Source: Nocardia seriolae NBRC 15557 (GTDB taxonomy: Bacteria > Actinomycetota > Actinomycetes > Mycobacteriales > Mycobacteriaceae). Taken from it: DNA of 64,000 nt. Of this stretch, positions 19,041 through 27,178 are shown in pieces. Every line of letters starts with the position of its first letter. Position 1 is the stretch's first letter. Location of the stretch: contig NZ_BJWY01000011.1 in assembly GCF_007990715.1 (NCBI RefSeq), forward strand, positions 1-64,000. The letters run 5' to 3'. The notes below the pieces were generated by a model. The model made no database searches, was not told the DNA's origin, and saw only the letters and a program-made list of their open reading frames with translations. A program made the position numbers and the translations under genes.

Positions 19041-20204
19041 TCAGTACGACCGGGGCAGACCCAGCGAGTGCTGGGAGACGAAGTTGAGGATCATCTCGCG
19101 GCTGACCGGGGCCACCCGGCCGATGCGGGCGGCGGCCAGCATGCCCGCCAGGCCCACATCGGAGGTCAGGCCGGAGCCGCCGTGGGTCTGGATGGCCTGG
19201 TCCAGGGCCTTGATACTGGCCTCGGCCGCGGCGTATTTCGACATGTTCGCGGCCTCGGCGGCACCGAAGTCGTCGCCGGAGTCGTAGAGGAACGCGGCCT
19301 TCTGCATCATCAGCTTGGCCAGTTCCAGTTCGATCTTCACCTGCGCGAGGGGATGCGAGATGCCCTGGTGCGAGCCGATCGGCGCGCCCTTCCACACCGC
19401 GCGCTCCTTGGCGTAGGACACCGCCCGGTCGATGGCGTAGCGGCCCATGCCGACCGCCATGGCCGCGCCCATGATGCGCTCCGGGTTCAGGCCCGCGAAC
19501 AGCTGCGCGATGGCGGCGTCCTCCTGGCCGACCAGGGCGGTGGCGGGCAGCCGCACATCGTCGAGGAACAGCGTGAACTGGTTGTCCGGCTCCAGAATGT
19601 CCATCTCCTGCTTCGTCTTCACGAAGCCGGGCGCGTCGACGGGGACGATGAACAGCGCGGGCTGCAGATTGCCGGTCTTGGCGTTCTCGGTGCGGGCCAC
19701 GATGAGCACCGCCTCGGCCTGGTCCACGCCCGAGATGAAGATCTTGCGGCCGTTGAGGATCCAGTCCTCGCCGTCGCGGCGGGCGGTGGTGGTGATCTTG
19801 TGCGAGTTGGAGCCCGCATCCGGCTCGGTAATGCCGAACACCATCTTGGCCGAGCCGTCGGCCAGCTTGGTCAGCCAGTGCTGCTTTTGCGCCTCGGTGC
19901 CGTACTTGGTGATGATGGTGCCGCAGATGGCGGGCGAGACCACCATGAGCAGCAGGCCGCAGCCCTGCGCCGCCAATTCCTCCTGCACCAGCGCGAGTTC
20001 GTAGATGCCCGCGCCACCGCCGCCGTACTCCTCGGGCAGGTTCACGCCCAGGAAGCCGAGCTTGCCCGCCTCGTCCCACAGTTCGTCGAAGGGCTCGTTG
20101 CGGCGGGCCTTGGGACCGGCGTAGTCGCGGAAGTTGTACTTGGCGGCCACTTTGGCCACCGCGGCCCGCAGCGCCTTCTGCTCGTCGGTTTCGATGAAAC
20201 TCAT
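19041..20204 (-). CDS. Acyl-CoA dehydrogenase (AtuD/FadE type), second of the operon
   Basis: A 387-residue FAD-dependent acyl-CoA dehydrogenase. FAD-binding FGITEPDAGSNSHKI and WILNGRKIFIS are present. The helix NPERIMGAAMAVGMGR carries a Glu at the position used as base in isovaleryl-CoA dehydrogenase, while the usual late Glu position reads QTHGGSG, so it is probably of the branched-chain class. It starts three bases after the carboxylase alpha stop, tightly coupled. Together with the other dehydrogenase at 23899 it suggests two successive desaturations in one pathway, or alternative substrates. Confidence 0.9.
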   Translation of the reverse strand: MSFIETDEQKALRAAVAKVAAKYNFRDYAGPKARRNEPFDELWDEAGKLGFLGVNLPEEYGGGGAGIYELALVQEELAAQGCGLLLMVVSPAICGTIITKYGTEAQKQHWLTKLADGSAKMVFGITEPDAGSNSHKITTTARRDGEDWILNGRKIFISGVDQAEAVLIVARTENAKTGNLQPALFIVPVDAPGFVKTKQEMDILEPDNQFTLFLDDVRLPATALVGQEDAAIAQLFAGLNPERIMGAAMAVGMGRYAIDRAVSYAKERAVWKGAPIGSHQGISHPLAQVKIELELAKLMMQKAAFLYDSGDDFGAAEAANMSKYAAAEASIKALDQAIQTHGGSGLTSDVGLAGMLAAARIGRVAPVSREMILNFVSQHSLGLPRSY

Positions 20205-20207
20205 TGC

Positions 20208-22289
20208 CTACTCCTGATCTTCGCTGTGGGCTGCGTCATCGCCGTGCACCACGGCGAGTACCGTGCCGACCTCGACCTGTCGACCGGCGGAAACGTTCCA
20301 TTCGGTGAGCACGCCCGCGGCGGGCGCGGCAATGGTGTGCTCCATCTTCATGGCCTCCAGCCACAGGATCGGCTGGCCCTTCTCGACGCGGTCGCCGACC
20401 TGCGCGGCCACCCGGATCACCGAGCCGGGCATCGGGGCCAGCAGCGAGCCCTCGGCCACCTGATCGGCCGGATCCTCGAAGCGCGGCAGGCGGCGCACCG
20501 CAACCGGGCCGAGCGGGGAATCCACCGCCACCAGCTCGCCGTAGCAGGCGATCTCGAAGCGGCGGCGCACCGGGCCGCGCGCGCCCGGCACCTGGAGGAC
20601 CACCAGATCCGGTGTGGCTTCGAGCAATTCGAGACCCTCGTGGCCCTCGACCTCGAGACCGGCGCGGGTGAGGCGGTAGCGCACCTCGCGCTTGCCGGTG
20701 AGGCGGGACTCGTAGGACTTGGACTGCGCCTGCGACGGCAGATTGCGCCAGCCGCTGGGCAGGCCGCGGCCGACCCGGGCCGAGCGCCGGTTCGCGGCGG
20801 CATCCGACAGCGCCGCGGCAATGATCGAGAGTTGCTCGTCGGCTTCGGAAACCAAAGGCGTGGAAAGCTTTTCGAGATCGTGCGTTGCGAAGAAGGCGGT
20901 GTCGGTGTCCCCCGCGAGGAACGCCGGATGCCGCAGCACCCGCACCAGCAGGTCGCGGTTGGTGACCAGGCCGTGAATCTTGGCCCGCTGCAACGCACTC
21001 GCCAGCAGGTGCGCCGCCTCGTCCCGGGTCTCGGCGAAGGAGATCACCTTCGAGAGCATGGGGTCGTAGTGCACGCCCACCATCGAGCCGTCCACCACAC
21101 CGGTGTCCAGGCGCACGCCCGGCTCGGTCAGCACGGTGAATTCGCCCAGGGTTCCCGGGATTTCGAGCTTGTGGACGGGCCCAGACTGCGGCTGCCAATC
21201 GTGCGCCGGGTCCTCGGCGTACAGGCGCACCTCGATGGAGTGCCCGCGCATCTCCGGCTGCCGCGCGGGCAGCGGGCGACCGGCGGCGACCTGGAGTTGC
21301 AGGCGCACCAGATCCAGCCCGGTGACCTGCTCGGTGACCGGATGTTCCACCTGGAGGCGGGTATTCATCTCCAGGAAGAAGAAGTCGCCCTTCTCATCGG
21401 CCAGGAATTCGACGGTGCCCGCACCCTCGTACCCGATGGCCTCCGACGCCAGCCGCGCCGCCTCGAACAGCCGCGACCGCATGCTCTGTCCATCGGCCCT
21501 GCGCGCGGGCTCTCCGTGGTTACGCTCCGCTGCCGCCTCCGAGCCTGACGCGCGCAGGGCGTCGATCTTCTCGACCAGCGGCGACGGCGCTTCCTCGACG
21601 ACCTTCTGGTGGCGGCGCTGAATCGAGCATTCGCGCTCGCCGACCGCCCACACCGTGCCGTGGGTATCGGCCATCACCTGAACTTCGATGTGGCGGCCGG
21701 TCTCGAGGTAGCGCTCACAGAACACGGTCGGATCGCCGAAGGCGGACTGGGCTTCCCGCTGCGCCGCCTCGATCTGATCGGTCAGCTCGGACAGCTGGCG
21801 CACCACGCGCATGCCGCGGCCACCGCCGCCCGCGGACGCCTTGATCAGCACCGGCAGCATGTCGGCGGTGACCTCGGCCGGATCCAGTTCCTTCAGCACC
21901 GGGACACCGGCGGCGTCCATCATCTTCTTGGACTCGACCTTGGAGCCCATCTGCTCGATGGCGGCCACGGGCGGGCCGATCCAGGTCAGCCCGGCCGCCT
22001 GCACGGCCCTGGCGAATTCGGCGTTCTCGGAAAGGAATCCGTAACCGGGGTGGATGGCGTCGGCACCGGCGGCCAGGGCGGCCTCGATGATCAGCTCGGC
22101 GCGCAGGTAGGTCTCGCCGGGGGTGTTGCCCGGCAGGCGGATTGCGGCGTCGGCCTCCGCCACATGCGGCGAGTTCGCATCGGCGTCCGAGTAGACGGCG
22201 GTCGTCGCGATACCCATGCGGCGGCAGGTGGCGAAAACCCGCCGCGCGATCTCGCCACGGTTGGCGACCAGAACGTTGGTGATTTCCAT
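20208..22289 (-). CDS. Acyl-CoA carboxylase alpha subunit (biotin carboxylase + BCCP)
   Basis: A 693-residue biotin-dependent carboxylase subunit of the 3-methylcrotonyl/geranyl-CoA carboxylase class. N-terminal biotin carboxylase (NVLVANRGEIARRV), ATP-grasp (KASAGGGGRGMRVV), EMNTRLQVEHPVTE, a BT linker and a C-terminal biotinyl domain with EAMKMEHT are all seen. ATP-dependent carboxylation of biotin precedes transfer by the beta subunit encoded immediately upstream. Odd: about 25 extra residues (near residues 243-268, GSEAAAERNHGEPARR region) interrupt the ATP-grasp domain between SPLV and EAARLASEAIGY. They are encoded by a palindromic repeat at 21496-21560 and keep the frame. ATG at 22289; the frame upstream to 22637 is spurious. 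Confidence 0.93.
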   Translation of the reverse strand: MEITNVLVANRGEIARRVFATCRRMGIATTAVYSDADANSPHVAEADAAIRLPGNTPGETYLRAELIIEAALAAGADAIHPGYGFLSENAEFARAVQAAGLTWIGPPVAAIEQMGSKVESKKMMDAAGVPVLKELDPAEVTADMLPVLIKASAGGGGRGMRVVRQLSELTDQIEAAQREAQSAFGDPTVFCERYLETGRHIEVQVMADTHGTVWAVGERECSIQRRHQKVVEEAPSPLVEKIDALRASGSEAAAERNHGEPARRADGQSMRSRLFEAARLASEAIGYEGAGTVEFLADEKGDFFFLEMNTRLQVEHPVTEQVTGLDLVRLQLQVAAGRPLPARQPEMRGHSIEVRLYAEDPAHDWQPQSGPVHKLEIPGTLGEFTVLTEPGVRLDTGVVDGSMVGVHYDPMLSKVISFAETRDEAAHLLASALQRAKIHGLVTNRDLLVRVLRHPAFLAGDTDTAFFATHDLEKLSTPLVSEADEQLSIIAAALSDAAANRRSARVGRGLPSGWRNLPSQAQSKSYESRLTGKREVRYRLTRAGLEVEGHEGLELLEATPDLVVLQVPGARGPVRRRFEIACYGELVAVDSPLGPVAVRRLPRFEDPADQVAEGSLLAPMPGSVIRVAAQVGDRVEKGQPILWLEAMKMEHTIAAPAAGVLTEWNVSAGRQVEVGTVLAVVHGDDAAHSEDQE
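21496..21560 (-). repeat. Coding-embedded palindromic element, copy A
   Basis: A 65-bp element with outer arms GCCCTGCGCGC / GCGCGCAGGGC, inner arms GGCTC / GAGCC and the conserved loop CTCCGTGGTTACGCTCCGC-TGCCGCC. Inserted in frame in the carboxylase alpha gene. The loop recurs at 25077-25143 and 31100-31138 with only a few substitutions. Confidence 0.8.
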
Positions 22290-22297
22290 ATCTGGCC

Positions 22298-23902
22298 TCA
22301 CATCCGGAAGACGCCGAAGCCCTCGGCGCCCTTGATCGGGGAATTGTGGATGGCGGACAACGCCATTCCCAGGACCGTGCGGGTGTCGCGCGGGTCGATG
22401 ACGCCGTCGTCGTAGAGGCGGCCCGACATGAACATGGGCAGCGATTCGGCCTCGATCTGCGCCTCGATCATGGCCCGCATCCCGGCGTCGGCCTCCTCGT
22501 TGAAGGGCATGCCCTTGGCCTCGGCCGCGGCCCGGCCCACGATGGAGATGACGCCCGCCAGCTGCGCACCGCCCATGACGGCGGATTTGGCGCTGGGCCA
22601 GGCGAATACGAAGCGCGGGTCGTAGGCACGACCGCACATGCCGTAGTGGCCCGCGCCGTAGGACGCGCCCATGAGCAGCGAGATGTGCGGCACCTTCGAG
22701 TTCGACACCGCGTTGATCATCATCGCGCCGTGTTTGATGATGCCGCCCTGCTCGTACTCCTTGCCGACCATGTAGCCGGTGGTGTTGTGCAGGAACAGCA
22801 GTGGCGTGTTCGACTGGTTGGCCAGCTGGATGAACTGGGTGGCCTTCTGTGCCTCCTCGGAGAACAGCACGCCGCGGGCGTTGGCGAGAATGCCGACCGG
22901 GTAGCCGTGCAGCTCGGCCCAGCCGGTCACGAGGCTGGAACCGTAGAGCGGCTTGAACTCGTCGAAGTCCGAACCGTCCACCACGCGGGCGATGACCTCG
23001 CGCGGATCGAACGGGATCTTGAGGTCGGACGGCACGATGCCGAGCAGCTCGTCCTGGTCGTACAGCGGCTCGATGACCTCGGTGAGCGGACGCGGAGCCG
23101 GGCCCTTCTTCTGCCAGTTCAGGCGCTTGACGATGGAACGGCCCAGTTGGATCGCATCCTGCTCGTCGACGGCCAGGTAGTCGGCCAGACCCGAAGTGCG
23201 CGCGTGCATTTCGGCACCGCCCAGCGACTCGTCGTCGGACTCCTCACCGGTGGCCATCTTCACCAGCGGCGGACCGCCCAGGAACACCTTGGAGCGCTCC
23301 TTGATCATGACCGTGTAGTCGGACATGCCCGGCACGTACGCGCCACCGGCGGTCGAGTTGCCGAAAACCAGTGCGATGGTGGGGATTCCGGCCGCCGACA
23401 GGCGGGTCAGGTCCCGGAACATGCGCCCGCCCGGGACGAACACCTCCTTCTGCGTCGGCAGATCCGCACCGCCGGACTCCACCAGCCCGATCACCGGCAG
23501 CCGGTTCTCCAGCGCGATGTCGTTCATGCGCAGGTTCTTGCGCAGCGTCCACGGATTCGAGGTGCCGCCGCGCACGGTCGGATCCGGAGCGACGATCATG
23601 CATTCGACGCCCTCGACAATGCCGATGCCCGCGATCACGCTCGCGCCCACGTGGAAGTCGCTGCCCCAGGCGGCCAGCGGGGCCAGCTCCAGGAACGGCG
23701 AATCCTCGTCGAGCAGCAGCTCGATGCGCTCGCGCGCGGTCAGCTTGCCGCGCTTGCGATGCCGCGCCATCTTGTCCGGGCCGCCGCCCGCGATGTTCTT
23801 GGCGTATTCGGCCTCGACCTCGGCCAGTTTGGCAGTCATGGCCTCGGCGGCGGCGCGATAGTCCGCCGCTTCCGGGTCCAGGGAGGTACGCAGGATGCTC
23901 AA
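22298..23902 (-). CDS. Acyl-CoA carboxylase beta subunit (carboxyltransferase)
   Basis: A 534-residue carboxyltransferase of the methylcrotonyl/geranyl-CoA carboxylase beta family. Both crotonase-like halves are seen: N-terminal MARHRKRGKLTARERIELLL and VRGGTSNPWTLRKN, and C-terminal HNTTGYMVGKEYEQGGIIKH, MGASYGAGHYGMCGRAYDP and MGGAQLAGVI. The HNTTGYMVG form recalls geranyl-CoA carboxylases more than the QNITGFMVG of methylcrotonyl enzymes, but this rests on memory of few sequences. The TTG start at 23902 overlaps the upstream stop (TTGA). The alpha gene starts eight bases after its stop. Confidence 0.92.
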   Translation of the reverse strand: MSILRTSLDPEAADYRAAAEAMTAKLAEVEAEYAKNIAGGGPDKMARHRKRGKLTARERIELLLDEDSPFLELAPLAAWGSDFHVGASVIAGIGIVEGVECMIVAPDPTVRGGTSNPWTLRKNLRMNDIALENRLPVIGLVESGGADLPTQKEVFVPGGRMFRDLTRLSAAGIPTIALVFGNSTAGGAYVPGMSDYTVMIKERSKVFLGGPPLVKMATGEESDDESLGGAEMHARTSGLADYLAVDEQDAIQLGRSIVKRLNWQKKGPAPRPLTEVIEPLYDQDELLGIVPSDLKIPFDPREVIARVVDGSDFDEFKPLYGSSLVTGWAELHGYPVGILANARGVLFSEEAQKATQFIQLANQSNTPLLFLHNTTGYMVGKEYEQGGIIKHGAMMINAVSNSKVPHISLLMGASYGAGHYGMCGRAYDPRFVFAWPSAKSAVMGGAQLAGVISIVGRAAAEAKGMPFNEEADAGMRAMIEAQIEAESLPMFMSGRLYDDGVIDPRDTRTVLGMALSAIHNSPIKGAEGFGVFRM

Positions 23903-25062
23903 GACTGGAACCCCAATCGCTTGGCCGCGAGGCTGGTCAGGATCTCGTTGGTGCCGCCGCCGATGCCCAGGATGCGGACATCGCGGTAGTGCCGCTCGAC
24001 TTCGGACTCACGCATGTAGCCGAGGCCGCCGAAGAGCTGCACCGCCTGGTGGGCAACCCATTCCGCGGTCTCCACGGCGGTGTTCTTGGCGAAGCACACC
24101 TCGGCGATCAGATCGGTCTCGCCGTGCGCGGCGCGCTCCACCACATGATGGGTGTAGACGCGCGCCACATCCGTGCGACGCGCCATCTCGGACAGGGTGT
24201 TCTGCACGGCCTGGCGGCTGATCAGCGGACGCCCGAAGGTCTCGCGATCCCGGCACCACTGCACGGTCAGGTCCAGGCAGCGCTGCGCGTGCCCGTACGC
24301 CTGCGCGGCCAGACCGACCCGCTCGCTCACGAAAGCCGAGGCGATCTGGGCGAATCCGCTGTTCTCGGGTCCGACCAGGTTCGAAACCGGCACCCGCACA
24401 TCGACATAGGACAGCTCGGCGGTATCGGAGGCCAGCCAGCCCATCTTCTCCAGCTTGCGCGAGACCGTGAACCCCGGCGTGCCCTTCTCCACCACCAGCA
24501 GCGAAACACCGGCCGCGCCGGGACCACCCGTGCGCACCGCCGTCACCACGTAATCGGCGCGCCCACCGGAGGTGATGAAGGTCTTGGCGCCGTTGACGAT
24601 GAATTCGTCGCCGTCGCGCACCGCGCTGGTCCGCAGATGCCCGACATCCGACCCGCCGCCCGGCTCGGTGATCGCCAGCGATCCGATCTTCTCCCCCGCC
24701 AGCGTCGGCCGCACCCACCGCTCGATGTGCTCCGGGTTCCCCGAAGCCGCAATGTGCGGCACCGCGATCCCGCAGGTGAACAGCGACGCGAACAGTCCGC
24801 CCGAGCAGCCCGCGTAGTGCATCTCCTCGCACACGATGGCCGCGTCGATACCGTCCCCGCCGGAACCGCCCACGGATTCGGGGAACTGGATGCCCAGCAG
24901 CCCCAGCGCGCCCGCCTTCTTGTGCAGCTCGCGCGGAATCTCGCCGTGGCGCTCCCAGTCGTCCAGGTAGGGCAGCACCTCGCGCTCGGCGAAACCGCGC
25001 ACGGTGGCGCGTAGTTCGCGACGTTCCGGCGTCGTCCAGGGATTCACATATCCGGTGCTCAT
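23899..25062 (-). CDS. Acyl-CoA dehydrogenase, first of the operon
   Basis: A 387-residue acyl-CoA dehydrogenase: SLAITEPGGGSDVGHL (FAD/substrate loop), FIVNGAKTFITSGG, RETFGRPLISRQAVQN, and C-terminal LFGGLGYMRESEVERHYRD with ILGIGGGTNEI, the standard ACAD end. The helix FVSERVGLAAQAYGHA contains the Glu that may serve as base. It overlaps both neighbours by four bases (ATGA with the AtuA-like gene, TTGA with the carboxylase beta gene), so it is translated as part of the block. Distinct from the dehydrogenase at 19041; the two are not recent duplicates. Confidence 0.9.
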   Translation of the reverse strand: MSTGYVNPWTTPERRELRATVRGFAEREVLPYLDDWERHGEIPRELHKKAGALGLLGIQFPESVGGSGGDGIDAAIVCEEMHYAGCSGGLFASLFTCGIAVPHIAASGNPEHIERWVRPTLAGEKIGSLAITEPGGGSDVGHLRTSAVRDGDEFIVNGAKTFITSGGRADYVVTAVRTGGPGAAGVSLLVVEKGTPGFTVSRKLEKMGWLASDTAELSYVDVRVPVSNLVGPENSGFAQIASAFVSERVGLAAQAYGHAQRCLDLTVQWCRDRETFGRPLISRQAVQNTLSEMARRTDVARVYTHHVVERAAHGETDLIAEVCFAKNTAVETAEWVAHQAVQLFGGLGYMRESEVERHYRDVRILGIGGGTNEILTSLAAKRLGFQS

Positions 25063-26852
25063 GGCTGTTTCCTCTCGGGCGCGAACAGGGAGCCTCCGTG
25101 GTTACGCTGCGCTGCCGCCTCCGGCTCCTGACTGCTCGCGCCCAGCAGCTCCACAGGAATCTCGATGTGCCGGGCCCGCAGCCATTCCCCGAGCCCCTTG
25201 GCCTGCGGATCGAAGCGGGCCTGATAGGCCACGCCCTCCCCGAGCAGACCCTCGACAATGAAGTTCAGCGCCCGCAGATTCGGCAGCACGTGCCGGGTGA
25301 CGGGCAGTTTCGCGGTCTCGGGCAGCAGCAGGCGCAGTTCGTCGACGGTGAGCGCGTGCACCAGCCAGCGCCACTGCTCCTCGGTGCGCACCCAGACGCC
25401 GATATTGGCATTGCCGCCCTTGTCGCCGGAGCGGGCCAGGGCGATGGCGCCCAGCGGCACACGCTTGGTGGCACCGGCCGGAAGCGGCTGCGGCAGTGCG
25501 GGTTCGGCGACCTCGGCCAGTTCCAGCGTGTCCGTGGCGGGCGCGATGGCCAGCTCGGCGCCGTCGGGCAGCACCGCGGTGTGCGGCACCTCGTGCGCGT
25601 CGACATATCCCGGCTTGTACACGCCGTAGGGGCCGCCGTTTCCGGGCGGCGAGGTCAGCGAGAACCCGGCGTAGCTGGCCAGCGCCAGCTCCACCGCGAC
25701 GCTGGAGAACGCGCGCCCGACCTTGTTCGGGTCCGGATCGCGTACGACGCAACGCAACAGCGCGCTGGCCTGCTCCTCGGTGTCGGCGTCCGGGCGGTCC
25801 AGCCGCGCCAGCGTCCAGTCCAGCTCGGCCGGGCGCGCGGGCAGCCACGATTCCAGCTGCCGTTGCGCCAGTTCGGCTTTGGCCTCGATATCCAGGCCGG
25901 TGAGGATGAACTCCATCTCGTTGCGGAACCCGCCGATGGTGTTGATCGACACCTTCGTCTGCGGCGGCGGGGCCTCGCCGGTGACGCCGCTGATCAGCAC
26001 CCGATCCGGCCCGTCCTGGCTCACCTGGATGGAGTCCAGCCGCGTCGTCACGTCCGGCCCGGCGTAGCGCGCGCTCTGAATCTCGTACATGAGCTGCGCT
26101 TTCACCGTGTCCACGGTGACCGCGCCGCCGGTGCCCTCATGCTTGGTGATGACGCTGCTGCCGTCGCGCCGGACCTCGGCGATCGGGAAGCCCGGCCGCC
26201 CCATATCGGCGATCTCGGTGAAGAAGGCGAAGTTGCCGCCGGTGGCCTGGGTGCTGCACTCGATCACGTGCCCGGCCACCACCGCACCGGCCAGCGCGTC
26301 GTAATCGGTTCGGCCCCAGCCGAAGTGCGCGGCCGCGGGTCCGACCACCACCGACGCGTCGGTGACCCGCCCGGTCACCACGATGTCCGCGCCCGCGTTC
26401 AGGCATTCGGCGATGCCCCACGCGCCCAGGTAGGCATTGGCGGTGAGCGGTGCGCCCAGCCCCAGTGCCCCGGCGCGCGCGACCAGATCATCACCGGTCA
26501 CATACGCGACCTTCGGTGCGAGACCGAGCTTCTCGCCCACTTCGCGGATTCGCTGCGCCAGCCCGGCCGGATTCAGCCCGCCCGCGTTCGCGACGATCTT
26601 CACACCCGATTCCAGGGCCAGCCCGAGGCTGCCCTCCAACTGTTTGACGAAGGTCTTGGCGTAGCCGAGGTTGGCGTCCTTCATGCGATCCCGTCCCAGG
26701 ATCAGCATGGTGAGCTCGGCCAGATAGTCGCCGGTGAGCACATCGAGCTGCCCGCCCTCGAGCATCTCCCGCATGGCGCCGAAGCGATCGCCGTAGAACC
26801 CGGAACAGTTGCCGATCCGGATCAGATCCGGAGTGTCGGCGAGCTGACTCAT
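25059..26852 (-). CDS. AtuA-family (DUF1446) protein
   Basis: A 597-residue protein of the acyclic-terpene-utilisation AtuA family. N-terminal DUF1446 domain (IRIGNCSGFYGDRFGAM, DVLTGDYLAELTM, ANAGGLNPAGLA, TGRVTDASVVVGPAA) is followed at about residue 460 by the smaller AtuA-like domain (IALARSGDKGGNANIGVWVR). AtuA is required for growth on citronellol/geraniol in Pseudomonas, but its reaction is unsettled. First gene of the operon, ATG at 26852. The last residues (EPEAAAQRNHGGS and beyond) come from a palindromic repeat that occurs three times in this window, so the native C-terminus has probably been altered. Confidence 0.9.
   Translation of the reverse strand: MSQLADTPDLIRIGNCSGFYGDRFGAMREMLEGGQLDVLTGDYLAELTMLILGRDRMKDANLGYAKTFVKQLEGSLGLALESGVKIVANAGGLNPAGLAQRIREVGEKLGLAPKVAYVTGDDLVARAGALGLGAPLTANAYLGAWGIAECLNAGADIVVTGRVTDASVVVGPAAAHFGWGRTDYDALAGAVVAGHVIECSTQATGGNFAFFTEIADMGRPGFPIAEVRRDGSSVITKHEGTGGAVTVDTVKAQLMYEIQSARYAGPDVTTRLDSIQVSQDGPDRVLISGVTGEAPPPQTKVSINTIGGFRNEMEFILTGLDIEAKAELAQRQLESWLPARPAELDWTLARLDRPDADTEEQASALLRCVVRDPDPNKVGRAFSSVAVELALASYAGFSLTSPPGNGGPYGVYKPGYVDAHEVPHTAVLPDGAELAIAPATDTLELAEVAEPALPQPLPAGATKRVPLGAIALARSGDKGGNANIGVWVRTEEQWRWLVHALTVDELRLLLPETAKLPVTRHVLPNLRALNFIVEGLLGEGVAYQARFDPQAKGLGEWLRARHIEIPVELLGASSQEPEAAAQRNHGGSLFAPERKQP
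25077..25143 (-). repeat. Coding-embedded palindromic element, copy B
   Basis: A 67-bp element with arms GGGCGCGAACAGGGAGCC and a matching complementary arm, and loop CTCCGTGGTTACGCTGCGCTG (shown in part). It forms the 3' end of the AtuA-like gene, encoding EPEAAAQRNHGGS in the same frame as copy A. Confidence 0.8.
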
Positions 26853-27019
26853 GGAGGGCCTCCCTAGTGCACCTGAGTCCGGCGCAGCGTCGGTGCTGCG
26901 GTCGGTTACAGGGTCACATCGGCACCCGAAAAAATCAAGCCCGCGTGCTTGTTATTTGCGATAATGGCAGGTCAGGACCGGTCTCCGGTGCGTCGCATAC
27001 CGTCAGGCAGACTGATCGC

Positions 27020-27178
27020 GTGTCCTCAGACGTCACCGTGATCGTCCTGCTCGCCCTCGCCGGATTCCTGCTCGGCGGGGCGTACTCGTTCTTCAAGACT
27101 TCGCGCCCGCTGGCCATCGGACTCGGTGTGTGCGGAGTCCTGGCGGCCGTGGGCGCGGTGCTCTGGATGCTGAATTAA
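27020..27178 (+). CDS. Small two-helix membrane protein, 52 residues
   Basis: From the GTG at 27020 the frame encodes VSSDVTVIVLLALAGFLLGG, a short basic turn (FFKTSRP) and LAIGLGVCGVLAAVGAVLWM: two transmembrane helices with both ends probably outside or both inside. The frame continues upstream to 26867 but those residues look non-coding. No family recognised. Its stop (27176-27178) directly abuts the stop of the convergent cyclase gene at 27179, an unusually tight arrangement. The 167-base gap to the AtuA-like start at 26852 must hold both divergent promoters. Confidence 0.7.
   Translation: MSSDVTVIVLLALAGFLLGGAYSFFKTSRPLAIGLGVCGVLAAVGAVLWMLN

Noticed and set aside
18975..21548. 857-residue plus-strand ORF across the carboxylase and dehydrogenase genes
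   Set aside because: It spans two well-defined genes and has His/Leu/Gly-rich antisense composition. The real genes on the minus strand have full motifs.
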